Counted from the stretch's first letter, positions 15,225-22,523 are shown. The stretch is 23,232 nt of DNA from Treponema sp. (GCA_031264475.1 JAISEA010000108.1:1-23232); one strand, 5' to 3'. Notes: generated from the letters alone by a model not told the origin. Program-made: numbers and translations.

Positions 15225-15491
15225 CTTTTCACAAAATGCGTTGGATTATACTGATTAACGCAAATTTCTTATAGAAAAACGAAAACCACACGGCTTGTCC
15301 GTGTGGTTGCATTTACCGATGAGGTAATCTCTCAAAACACTGTCTTAAATCCTGCGATAGCTTTAGAAAGCTTCTTTGTATAGAAAAATATACACTAGCT
15401 TATGTTTGTTTCGCTGTATGAATGGCTGTACAGTTTTCAATTCATTATATCAAAATAAATTGTAATATTTATCTCAATATAATAACACTTT
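15225..15491. other. Gene-free leader region between the GH18 and sigma-factor genes
   Basis: The region holds the hairpin at 15284-15308, then an AT-rich stretch with no open frame worth reporting. Read leftward there is a TATAAT at about 15448-15443 and, about 165 bases on, the hairpin followed by a T-rich run. A short leftward RNA is therefore possible, though the -35 is poor. I do not recognise any riboswitch or known RNA family here. Confidence 0.4.
15274..15308 (-). terminator. Strong hairpin with T-rich tail on the leftward side
   Basis: AACCACACGG-cttgt-CCGTGTGGTT is a perfect 10-bp stem. The T-rich tail (TTTTCGTTTTT) is on the leftward strand. Rightward, only TTGCATTT follows. It lies 60 bases after the GH18 stop, so it may also end that transcript, less efficiently. 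Confidence 0.6.
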
Positions 15492-15507
15492 TGGTATAAG
15501 AATTGCA
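15492..15507 (+). promoter_or_regulatory. Sigma-54 (RpoN) promoter of the sigma-factor gene
   Basis: TGGTATAAGAATTGCA fits the -24/-12 consensus TGGYAYR-N4-TTGCW at every fixed position, with GG and GC 10 bases apart. The start site would be near 15518, about 50 bases before the ATG at 15570. Sigma-54 promoters need an activator ATPase; the AT-rich DNA upstream could hold its site, but none is recognised. Confidence 0.7.
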
Positions 15508-15569
15508 TTATATAACAGTGACGAATGGTTTATAAATGGAGAAATAGATGACGTTTCAGGAGGGTTTTT

Positions 15570-16409
15570 ATGAGAAATGACACGATGTTACAGGTTTATT
15601 ATAACCAAATCAAGACGATTCCCTTGCTTAGCTTTGATGAAGAACTTGAATTATCAAAACGCATAATGAAGGGAGATGATTCCGCCCGCAAGAGACTCGT
15701 TGAGGCAAATCTCCGGCTGGTACTCAAGATAGCGCGCTCGTATATAACTTCAGAAGCTGGACTTATGGACGTAATACAAGAAGGCAACATAGGACTCATG
15801 CGTGCGGCTAACAAATACGACTACAAGAAGAACGTCCGTTTTGCAACCTATGCTAATTGGTGGATCAGGCAGGCTATAACCCGTTATTTCATAAGCAGTC
15901 AGCGCCTCATACGGCTTCCCACCAGGAAGGAAGAGCTGTTTAGAGCAATCAAACGAGTAAGTCAACAGTTGAACCAAAAGCTCATGCGCGAGCCGTATCC
16001 CGAAGAAATCGCCCATGAATTAGATATTTCCGTCCGCAGTGTTGAACTTATCCTCAATGTTACGGGCGATTTTGTCTCCCTTGAGATTGAAAACTCCGAG
16101 GAGTCAATCTCGCTCTTGAATACCCACGAAGACTACACGTATAATCCAGAGCTGGAGTTCGTCCGCAAGTCTTCAAGGGAAGCCGTCTTGTGTTTCCTGA
16201 GTATTCTTAAAGAAAATGAACGCCGCGTCATCATGGATCGGTACCAGTTCAATGAAAATGGGGTACACACACTCAAGCGCATAGGTACCAAAATGGGGCT
16301 TTCTGCGGAAACCGTCCGTCAGATTGAGAAACGCGCCCTCAAACGTTTAAGGTGGCAGGCGGAAAAGCTCGGTGGATTTGAACAGCGTTTCTACCTAGAA
16401 GCAATATAA
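15570..16409 (+). CDS. Group 2 (RpoS/RpoD-like) sigma-70 family factor
   Basis: 279 residues, short for a primary sigma factor, with no region 1.1. Region 1.2 is LQVYYNQIKTIPLLSFDEEL (8-27). Regions 2.1-2.4 run from VEANLRLVLKIA through LMDVIQEGNIGLMRAANKYD and FATYANWWIRQAITRYF to SSQRLIRLP. Region 3 follows, and region 4.2 is the helix-turn-helix LKRIGTKMGLSAETVRQIEKRAL near the C-terminus. It would direct RNA polymerase to housekeeping-like promoters under special conditions. AGGAGGG lies 5 bases before the ATG. A full sigma-54 promoter lies upstream, as known for rpoS of Borrelia burgdorferi, so it may be the second step of an RpoN-to-RpoS-type cascade. The exact orthology (RpoS or a Treponema-specific group) cannot be told here. 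Confidence 0.88.
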   Translation: MRNDTMLQVYYNQIKTIPLLSFDEELELSKRIMKGDDSARKRLVEANLRLVLKIARSYITSEAGLMDVIQEGNIGLMRAANKYDYKKNVRFATYANWWIRQAITRYFISSQRLIRLPTRKEELFRAIKRVSQQLNQKLMREPYPEEIAHELDISVRSVELILNVTGDFVSLEIENSEESISLLNTHEDYTYNPELEFVRKSSREAVLCFLSILKENERRVIMDRYQFNENGVHTLKRIGTKMGLSAETVRQIEKRALKRLRWQAEKLGGFEQRFYLEAI

Positions 16410-16446
16410 CATCTCAAAGAGACGTCCCTGCTGTGGTTTATTGCAA

Positions 16447-17490
16447 TTATTTTATCTTCGTTTCGTTTCGTAGGATGCTTCTGATGAATTTTCCGGACTG
16501 TGAGAGCTGGTTCTCTGTCCAATGTCCTTTACCTTCGCGGTCCGCGTTGAGAATCAGTATGCCTGAATCTTCGCCTTTGTTGGTGAGGGACCAGTTCACC
16601 CAAGAGATGTTATTTTCTTGCAAGAGGGAAGCCCATTCGAGGAATTCGGACTCATAGACTCCTTCGCCGCCGGACGCCTTAGATGTACCACATTCAGTAA
16701 CGAAGAGGGGCAGTCCGTTTTTAATGGCGGTACGCGCCTGCTCCCTGAGCGATTCGCCGTGCGATCCTGCGTAAAAGTGTAGCGTATACATGATGTTGCT
16801 GTAACCGGTGATGGGATTTTCGGACGCGACGTCTACCATTTGACTCCAGCGTGGTGTGCCGACGATGATGATGTTGTCAGGGTCGTTGGCGCGGATGACC
16901 GAGATGATATGTTCCGCGTAAGGTTTTACCACCTCGTCCCATGTTACGTCTTCACCGTTAGGCTCGTTGCAAATTTCGTAGATGACGTTGGGATATTCGC
17001 CGTATGTCTTTGACATTTCGTCGAAGAATTCCGCGGCTTGGGCTTCATAGCGCTGGGGATTTGCGTCTTGGTGCACGTGCCAATCGATGATGACGTAAAC
17101 ACCGAGTTTTATAGCCGCGTCCACCGAGTCTATGACCGCTGTTTTCAACGCTGGGCGGATGATGTAACCACCGTCAAGTAGTTCCAATGCGGCGCGCCAG
17201 ACCTGTATGTTCCAGTCATCGCGGAGCCAGCCGATAACGGTTTCGTTGGCGTATTTCGCCCCGTATTGGAGGGCAAACGAGCTTATGCCCCGAAGCTGAA
17301 CAGGTTTGCCTGCTTCGTTCAGAAGCTGTGTGCCTTTTACCTGCAACCGCCCGTAACGTTCCACCACGGTTTTCCCGTTCTTGTCAACGGAAAGCCGCGT
17401 GTCTTGATAACACCCGGTTACAAACGCGCATATTGCTAAAAGAGCGTAAACCGTACTCCGTGCCAGATGACTACCAAAGGCTTTTTTCAT
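16447..17490 (-). CDS. GH5 cellulase (endo-beta-1,4-glucanase) lipoprotein
   Basis: 347 residues. The signal peptide ends in A-F-V-T-G-C (Cys27), so it is a lipid-anchored enzyme, probably on the outside of the cell. The catalytic domain has QLRGISSFALQY (65-76), as in subfamily 2 Bacillus-type endoglucanases, and WLRDDWNIQVWRAA. Further on are IIDWHVH, YEICNEPNG with the acid/base Glu176, HFYAGSHG and FVTECGTS with the nucleophile Glu266. It should cut beta-1,4-glucan chains. It is the last gene of a leftward three-gene run (16 bases after the gene before it), whose first gene is an acetylesterase. A strong AGGAGG precedes the ATG. It converges with the sigma-factor gene, with only 37 bases between their ends. 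Confidence 0.9.
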   Translation of the reverse strand: MKKAFGSHLARSTVYALLAICAFVTGCYQDTRLSVDKNGKTVVERYGRLQVKGTQLLNEAGKPVQLRGISSFALQYGAKYANETVIGWLRDDWNIQVWRAALELLDGGYIIRPALKTAVIDSVDAAIKLGVYVIIDWHVHQDANPQRYEAQAAEFFDEMSKTYGEYPNVIYEICNEPNGEDVTWDEVVKPYAEHIISVIRANDPDNIIIVGTPRWSQMVDVASENPITGYSNIMYTLHFYAGSHGESLREQARTAIKNGLPLFVTECGTSKASGGEGVYESEFLEWASLLQENNISWVNWSLTNKGEDSGILILNADREGKGHWTENQLSQSGKFIRSILRNETKIK

Positions 17491-17506
17491 ACTTCCTCCT
17501 CTTGCA

Positions 17507-18112
17507 TTACTGCTTATTAAAAGCGGTTTCCGTATCCAGACGGATTTGATCGATGAACGGCTGATATTTTTTCTTGAGCGCGTCCATATTTTGCTTATAG
17601 AAAGCCGCGAATTCCGGGTCTTGGAAGGGGTCGAGCTTGACCTGCTGACCCATGCGTTTGGAAAGTTCCGCTTCTTTTTGCCGCAAACGAGGGGCGTATT
17701 GCTGTTTTATAGCCTGTTCGTATTGCTCGACATCGTCGAGGTAATGGGAAACTATACCTTTGGACTGCTGAAACATAGCGTCAAACCGCGCGTCGTTTAT
17801 GACGCACTGTAAACCGTTTCCAACCGCCTCAAACGTCTTCAAATCGTCTTTGGAAGCCGGCAGGTTTAGGCGTAAAACAAGCGTTTCAAAAACGCCTGCC
17901 TTAAAAGCCTGTCTCTGCTCTTCTGGTGTTTGCTTCAAGGCTTCTTCTATTGTGGTTTTAGATTGCCCGTCTTTCTTAACCGCGTAATCTAAAAATTCGT
18001 TGGCTATCTTTTTGCCGTTCTGTTTAGCTTCAAATTGCTCGATACTTGCCTTATCGCTCTTGATAGATTCGGTTCTTTCCAGAACGATTTCCCAAGCTGT
18101 CTTTATCTTCAT
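17507..18112 (-). CDS. Conserved hypothetical protein, helical
   Basis: 201 residues, not recognised functionally. It begins MKIKTAWEIVLERTESIKSD and is rich in Lys, Glu and Gln, with long predicted helices. There is no signal peptide, no membrane segment and no cysteine cluster, so it is probably cytoplasmic. The opening (K-x-A-W-E-I-x-L-E-R-T) is one I associate with conserved proteins of Treponema, but I cannot name the family with certainty. GGAG lies 6 bases before the ATG. It sits between the acetylesterase (8 bases) and the GH5 gene (16 bases), so it is co-transcribed with both. Whether it acts in sugar use is unknown. Confidence 0.7.
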   Translation of the reverse strand: MKIKTAWEIVLERTESIKSDKASIEQFEAKQNGKKIANEFLDYAVKKDGQSKTTIEEALKQTPEEQRQAFKAGVFETLVLRLNLPASKDDLKTFEAVGNGLQCVINDARFDAMFQQSKGIVSHYLDDVEQYEQAIKQQYAPRLRQKEAELSKRMGQQVKLDPFQDPEFAAFYKQNMDALKKKYQPFIDQIRLDTETAFNKQ

Positions 18113-18120
18113 ATTTTCTC

Positions 18121-19638
18121 CTATAAATCTTCCTTACAACTCCTGAAAGGCGTTGTTGGAAGTCCGTTTTTCCCAAACAGGGGTGTTGGCCCGAATTTAG
18201 TCCAGGCGTAGCGTATATAAACCGGGTGTGGCACGTGCGCGCAGGAGGCGACGATGGTATCGCCCTCTATGACTACTTTCGCCTTATGGTACGCGTGGTC
18301 TTCACCGGCTACTTCAAAGCCGTCCAAGTCTCCGACAGCCTTGAAGCCCTCTGACGCATGGTCAAAAAACACGCGGATGATGTCCTCTTCGTTTCTTGCC
18401 CTGCGGAACGTAGGACCGTCCGCGTGCACGTCCTTACGATAAATCTTCTTCAGCGCTTGCAGGGAGAGGCGGAAACCCACGGTCTGCTTGTCCAAGGGGT
18501 GTATATTGTCAAATTCGCCCTTGTCTATGATGACTGCCATGCCGGTATGTGCGATAGTTCTTGAGACTTTGAACTGTTGTTCCCGCAGAATCGCCCATGC
18601 TTTGTCAGGCAAGCCTGCCTCCACATCAGCCTTTGACGCATACATGGGGAGCTGGACGAACAGGAAGGGCAGTTCATCGTCATGCCAATCGGTGCGCCAT
18701 TGATCGATAAGATAGTACATCATCTCCGCGTAATCGTTGTACCTGAGGTCAGCATCTTCTTCGCCCTGGTAGTAGAGGAGTCCCTTGAGCGCAAAGGGCG
18801 CGACGCGGCAAATCATAGAATAGTAGAGATTCGTGGGTCGGTAGGGGCTCTTTCTGCCTGCGGGTTGGGGCCAGGGACATTCCCCGCACTCCATATTGAG
18901 TACTTCCCAGGTAACGTCAGGCTCTATGGCGCGCCGCGCCTGTACTCGCTCGTCCCACGCCTGCCATACCGCAAGATACCTCTCCATGTCTTGCTCGTAA
19001 TCCGTATCAGACTTGTCGCCTATGAGCGCCGCGTAATCGCTTATGTAGCGTTGACCAGCCGCGCTTTTCTGTAGTTGTTTCTCGCTCATCCAACAGCTTA
19101 TGGATGTGCCGCCCCAACTGCAATCAATGATGCCTATGGGAACGCTTGTCTTGGTGTTCACCCATATGGCGAAGAAATACGCCGCCGCGCTCATGTCCGC
19201 GGCGGTAGCGGGGCGGCAAACCTGCCATGTGTTGGTCTTCTCCGCCGTAATGAAACGCTCGTCAATGATAGCCTGTTTGATGGGTTTATAGAAGCGAATG
19301 TTAGGATTTGACGCATCTTCCACTTCGTCTTGACCGTTCAGGCTGTCTTTGAGCGCGAGTTCCATGTTGCTCTGTCCGCCGGCGAACCACACATCGCCTA
19401 TGATTACGTTTTTGAAGCTGATGCTTGTCTGTTTGCTGGTCATGGAGAGAACGCCTTCCACGCCCGCCTCTTGCGGGGGCAAAAAACACCGCCATACGCC
19501 GTCTTTCACCACAGTCTCACGGTTCACGTTCCTGAAAGTTATACGGATGGTCTCGCCGTCCGTTCCGCTTCCCCATATAGGAATATCTTTGTCTCTCTGT
19601 AACACCATATTGTCAGAAAAAATTGGCGCTATTTGCAT
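18121..19638 (-). CDS. SGNH-type acetylesterase (sialate O-acetylesterase family)
   Basis: 505 residues from the ATG at 19638, which has GGAGG 5 bases upstream; the frame is open further up without a ribosome site. The N-terminal motif IFSDNMVLQRD and IPIWG are typical of sialate O-acetylesterase-like proteins (SASA domain). The nucleophile block is FAGGQSNMEL with Ser90, and the C-terminal DNIHPLDKQ supplies the Asp/His of the triad. GGTSISCWMSE and YYQGEEDA are further family blocks. There is no signal peptide, so it probably works inside the cell on imported acetylated sugars. Several members act on acetylated xylo-oligosaccharides rather than sialic acid, and linkage to a GH5 cellulase favours plant glycan here. 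It is the first gene of the leftward operon, with a promoter at 19664-19693. Confidence 0.85.
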   Translation of the reverse strand: MQIAPIFSDNMVLQRDKDIPIWGSGTDGETIRITFRNVNRETVVKDGVWRCFLPPQEAGVEGVLSMTSKQTSISFKNVIIGDVWFAGGQSNMELALKDSLNGQDEVEDASNPNIRFYKPIKQAIIDERFITAEKTNTWQVCRPATAADMSAAAYFFAIWVNTKTSVPIGIIDCSWGGTSISCWMSEKQLQKSAAGQRYISDYAALIGDKSDTDYEQDMERYLAVWQAWDERVQARRAIEPDVTWEVLNMECGECPWPQPAGRKSPYRPTNLYYSMICRVAPFALKGLLYYQGEEDADLRYNDYAEMMYYLIDQWRTDWHDDELPFLFVQLPMYASKADVEAGLPDKAWAILREQQFKVSRTIAHTGMAVIIDKGEFDNIHPLDKQTVGFRLSLQALKKIYRKDVHADGPTFRRARNEEDIIRVFFDHASEGFKAVGDLDGFEVAGEDHAYHKAKVVIEGDTIVASCAHVPHPVYIRYAWTKFGPTPLFGKNGLPTTPFRSCKEDL

Positions 19639-19663
19639 AAAAACCTCCTCAACACCTATTAGA

Positions 19664-19693
19664 ATTATACCACACACCCTGCGGGTGTTTCAA
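19664..19693 (-). promoter_or_regulatory. Promoter of the esterase/cellulase operon, with a repeat hairpin in its spacer
   Basis: Read leftward: TTGAAA (19693-19688), an 18-bp spacer and TATAAT (19669-19664). The spacer holds the ACACCC-gca-GGGTGT hairpin of repeat copy 6 (19674-19688), and the -35 box lies in the repeat itself. Confidence 0.65.
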
Positions 19694-20195
19694 TACTTCA
19701 CAACGGTTATTGTACGAAAAGGTGCGCCGCTTCCACTGACATGACGGTTACGCTTGCACCCTTCGGGTGTTTAAATACTTCACAACGGGCGTTATAAGAA
19801 AGGGGGCGCCGCTGTCCCCGACAGGACGGTTACGCTTGCCTTGCAAGCGGAACCTCTGCGTTGTCAGATACCGCCGTCTGTCGCCATGCCCCGACCACCG
19901 ATGACTGACACCTCGCCGAGTGAAGCGGCGTCTGAAACCCTGACCCCGCCCGCCTGTCTTCCTTTGCTCACTGCTCATTGCTCTCTATTAACTACTAACG
20001 GAGACCCGCGCTTTGCTAACTCTTTCTACTCTGCACTTGCCCGTCTTCCTTTGCTAATTGCTCACTATTCATTACTCACTAGCAGGAGGGGGGCGCGTCT
20101 TTCCCTAAACGGAGGATGGCACACAGACGCCCTTGTGGTGCGCCCCCCTGTCTCCGGTTCCCCCTGCGCGGTCTTCCGCCACCCCCAAAACTACA
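19674..20195 (+). repeat. Composite intergenic repeat, copy 6 (rightward, most complete)
   Basis: In order: hairpin ACACCC-tgc-GGGTGT, TTTCAATACTTCACAACGG, a GTACGAAAAGGTGC block, CCGCTTCCACTGACATGACG, then a second unit beginning CACCC-ttc-GGGTG (19758-19770) with TTTAAATACTTCACAACGGG, TTATAAGAAAGGGGGCGCCG and a CGCTTGCCTTGCAAGCG palindrome. GTCAGATACCGC, a low-complexity TTGCTCACTGCTCATTGC region (19970-20085) and the GGGGGCGC-bounded module ending CCGCCACCCCC (about 20092-20188) follow. It fills the gap between the esterase promoter and the promoter at 20218. No gene is supported in it. Confidence 0.8.
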
Positions 20196-20217
20196 CCGAA
20201 AATTCGCGCTAAATGTA

Positions 20218-20246
20218 TTGACGTAAAAAAGTATAGGGTATATAAT
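20218..20246 (+). promoter_or_regulatory. Promoter of the heptad-array/BspA block
   Basis: TTGACG (20218-20223), a 17-bp spacer and TATAAT (20241-20246). It reads toward the 21-bp array and the three genes after it. Confidence 0.75.
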
Positions 20247-20409
20247 TTTCCCTAAAGTATTGTATATATTCAAAAGGAGTATTAATAAAGTATTGGACAA
20301 ACCGTATTATGCGCCGTATAGGGCGAACCGCGACAGCAGGCTTGCCCCTTGCCCGCCTTGTGTACATTTGACGACAAACGCATATAATCCCCCTAAAGAA
20401 GGATTCCTT

Positions 20410-20832
20410 TTGACTCATAACAAAGCTAACTTTAGTTTGCAGTCCGTTCTGTTTGAGTCAGAGTCCGTCCTGTTTGAGTCAGAGTCCGTTCTGTTTGAGT
20501 CAGAGTCCGTCCTGTTTGAGTCAGAGTCCGTTCTGTTTGAGTCAGAGTCCGTCCTGTTTGAGTCAGAGTCCGTCCTGTTTGAGTCAGAGTCCGTTCTGTT
20601 TGACTCGGAGTCCGTGGACTTTGACTCGGAGTCCGTGGACTTTGACTCGCAGTCCATGGACTTTGACTCGCAGTCCATGGACTTTGACTCGCAGTCCATG
20701 GACTTTGACTCGGAGTCCGTGGACTTTGACTCGGAGTCCGTGGACTTTGACTCGCAGTCCGTGGACTTTGACATGAAATCCAAGCCGTTTATTTTCAAAA
20801 TAAACGGTACGATTATACCTTGCGGGCGATGA
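20410..20832 (+). CDS. Possible heptapeptide-repeat protein
   Basis: 140 codons from a TTG at 20410 with AAGAAGGA 6 bases upstream. The frame is open from 20260, with TTG at 20260 and 20293 as other possible starts. After a short lead come 16 heptads encoded by array 3. The first seven are V-L-F-E-S-E-S, the rest V/M-D-F-D-S-E/Q-S, and the tail ends KPFIFKINGTIIPCGR. The product would be very acidic and serine-rich with a hydrophobic or aromatic residue every seventh position. Promoter, ribosome site and an intact frame through all 16 units favour translation. Against it, the repeat is open in other frames too and related arrays are not coding. No known family is recognised. The next gene starts 65 bases on. 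Confidence 0.4.
   Translation: MTHNKANFSLQSVLFESESVLFESESVLFESESVLFESESVLFESESVLFESESVLFESESVLFDSESVDFDSESVDFDSQSMDFDSQSMDFDSQSMDFDSESVDFDSESVDFDSQSVDFDMKSKPFIFKINGTIIPCGR
20446..20781. repeat. 21-bp tandem array 3 (16 units)
   Basis: Sixteen exact 21-bp units from 20446. Units 1-7 contain GTTTGAGTCAGAGTCC and begin GTTCT or GTCCT, mostly alternating. Units 9-15 contain TTTGACTCGGAGTCC or TTTGACTCGCAGTCC and begin GTGGAC or ATGGAC. Unit 8 (20593-20613) joins the front of the first type to the back of the second, and unit 16 is diverged. GACTC-g-GAGTC is a palindrome. The two-type structure with one hybrid junction points to growth by unequal exchange. Confidence 0.95.
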
Positions 20833-20896
20833 GCGCCCCATGAGGGAAAAAATATCCTGCGGACGATTCACGTCTCGCAAGGAAAAGGAGAAAGAA

Positions 20897-21619
20897 ATGG
20901 TAAAGAGAAACGATTGGTTACCCGCTGGGCGCATATCGATCATAGCGATGTGCCGCAAGTGGATAGCGTACATTACTGAAGTCCTGAGAACGGCTTGGGG
21001 CATACCCGCGGAACAGCTTGCGGCTCTGAAAGCGCTCCTTGAGACCGCGGAAGCGCTCTTGCAGAAGGCTATGGACACCGCGGAACGAACCCATGTGATC
21101 ACGGTGGAGTGTCAGGCGGCGTTTACGGCGTTGAAGGAGAAGATGCGCTTCTTCCGCGACCGGTATTTCAAACTGCCGCCGCTGACCGAAGGGGACTGGG
21201 CGGCTCTGGACTTCCGACCCAAGGACACACACCCGACGCCGATACCGGCGCCAGACGGGGTGCCAGCGGTGTCCCTGAGTTACCCCGGCGGTCCCCACGC
21301 GCTGACCGCGCACATGGGTCCCATGCCCGGCACGCAGGAACTCGATCAGACGAGCGACTACGGCTACACGCTCTACGTGGGCGTCATGCCGCCCGGCGGA
21401 GCGACGCTGGAACAGGCGGCGTCTGAGAAGCACTATTTAATGAAGGCGCCGGCGGACGGGAAGGGGCTCCAGCACTTTCGGTTCACCCGGCGGCGCAAGG
21501 AGAAACTCCTGTTCGACACCGAGGACGGGGGCATGACGATCTATATCTGTTGCCGCTACGAAAACCAGAAGGGCGAAGTAGGGCAGTGGGGGCCGGTAGC
21601 CTCCGCGGTGATACCGTAA
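20897..21619 (+). CDS. Unrecognised 240-residue protein, same family as the partial gene at 1-172
   Basis: 240 residues from the ATG at 20897, chosen because AAGGAG lies 7 bases upstream; the frame is open from 20840. The N-terminal half is helical: W-G-I-P-A-E-Q-L-A-A-L-K, then TAEALLQKAMDTAERTHVI. A segment F-F-R-D-R-Y-F-K-L-P-P-L and the proline-rich THPTPIPAPDG (about 115-126) follow. The C-terminal half looks like a beta-sandwich domain, with Y-G-Y-T-L-Y-V-G-V, K-L-L-F-D-T-E-D and I-Y-I-C-C-R-Y-E-N-Q-K-G-E-V-G-Q-W-G-P. This recalls fibronectin-III-like folds. There is no signal peptide and no catalytic motif. It follows 21-bp array 3 and precedes two BspA-type genes on the same strand. 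Function is unknown; a binding or structural role is only a guess. Confidence 0.75.
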   Translation: MVKRNDWLPAGRISIIAMCRKWIAYITEVLRTAWGIPAEQLAALKALLETAEALLQKAMDTAERTHVITVECQAAFTALKEKMRFFRDRYFKLPPLTEGDWAALDFRPKDTHPTPIPAPDGVPAVSLSYPGGPHALTAHMGPMPGTQELDQTSDYGYTLYVGVMPPGGATLEQAASEKHYLMKAPADGKGLQHFRFTRRRKEKLLFDTEDGGMTIYICCRYENQKGEVGQWGPVASAVIP

Positions 21620-21641
21620 CCAAGGCGCAGGACCGCGAATG

Positions 21642-21713
21642 TGGTGGGCGGACAAGCGCGTTGCACGTTTGTCTTAGCAATTGCCGGCGGGCATAGTACG
21701 CAAAGGAGTAAAT
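21642..21713 (+). repeat. Leader copy 1 of the BspA-type tandem pair, hairpin damaged
   Basis: The 70 bases before the ATG at 21714 match those before 22599 (GTGGTGGGCGGACAAGCGCG, TTGCACGTTTGTC, CGGCGGGCATA, then a ribosome site). Here the right arm reads TTGTCTTAGC instead of TTGTCCGCCC, so the hairpin of copy 2 cannot form fully. Confidence 0.8.
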
Positions 21714-22475
21714 ATGAGAAAAATGAGTATGAGCATGGTTCTGTTAAGCGCGGAGTTCGGTCAAGACCGGGTTGCGGACCCTGAAAGCGACTTCGAGGTA
21801 AGTCTCAATGATACGTCGGACGGGTGCATAATCACCAAGTATACCGGTCCCGGCAGTGATGTTGTCATTCCGGCGGAGATACAGGGCTTGCCAGTCAGGG
21901 AGATTGGCGCGCAGGCGTTTTCTGGGTGCAAAAGTCTTACCTCGGTTGCCATACAGGAGGGCGTTACGCGGATTGGCTGGGAGGCGTTTCATGGTTGTAG
22001 TAGCCTAGCCTCGGTTGCCATACCTGACAGTATTACGGCGATTGGCGAGGGGGTGTTTGCTTGGTGCGGTAGCCTTAGCTCGGTTACCATACCGGACAGC
22101 GTTACACTGATTGGCAAGGAGGCGTTTTCGGACTGTAGTAGCCTAGCCTCGGTTACCATACCGGAGGGCGTTACGAAGATTGACGAGCGAGTGTTTTCTG
22201 GGTGCAAAAGCCTAGCCTCGGTCATCATATCGGACGGCGTTACGCGGATTGGCTGGGAGGCGTTTTATGCTTGTAGTAACCTAGCCTCGGTTACCATACC
22301 GGACAGCGTTACGGAGATTGATGCGGATGCGTTTAGGTATTGCAGTAGCCTTGTAAAGGTGAATATTACGCCCACTAAACGCAAATGGAGCAAAGACAGC
22401 TTCTACCAATGTGTCAAACTCAGCCTTGCGTCTCAGGCGGCGCTCAAGCGGGCGGGGTATACGGGCGGGTTTTAG
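21714..22475 (+). CDS. BspA-type leucine-rich-repeat protein, copy 1
   Basis: 253 residues from the ATG at 21714, with AAAGGAG 6 bases upstream. After a 35-residue lead (MRKMSMSMVLLSAEFGQD...) and a D-G-C-I-I-T-K-Y-T-G segment come seven 23-residue BspA-type repeats. Their pattern is V-T-I-P-D-S-V-T-x-I-G-x-x-A-F-x-x-C-S-S-L-A-S. A cap (KWSKDSFYQC, then SLASQAALKRAGYTGGF) ends the protein. Such LRRs (LRR_5 type) mediate binding to host proteins or other bacteria in Treponema, Tannerella and others. The N-terminus is only weakly hydrophobic and has no clear signal peptide, so export is uncertain. It is a tandem paralogue of the next gene and lies 94 bases after the 240-residue gene, probably in one transcript. 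Confidence 0.88.
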   Translation: MRKMSMSMVLLSAEFGQDRVADPESDFEVSLNDTSDGCIITKYTGPGSDVVIPAEIQGLPVREIGAQAFSGCKSLTSVAIQEGVTRIGWEAFHGCSSLASVAIPDSITAIGEGVFAWCGSLSSVTIPDSVTLIGKEAFSDCSSLASVTIPEGVTKIDERVFSGCKSLASVIISDGVTRIGWEAFYACSNLASVTIPDSVTEIDADAFRYCSSLVKVNITPTKRKWSKDSFYQCVKLSLASQAALKRAGYTGGF

Positions 22476-22523
22476 GGTTTCGGCGGTACGCGGCGTGGGT
22501 TGTCCCAGTCATGCGCCCTATAT

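Noticed and set aside
15309..15491. Riboswitch upstream of the sigma factor
   Set aside because: No known aptamer motif could be recognised, and the sigma-54 promoter at 15492 lies downstream of it.
20584..21102. Leftward reading frame across array 3 and the 20897 gene
   Set aside because: It is antisense to a better-supported gene and owes its length to the repeat.
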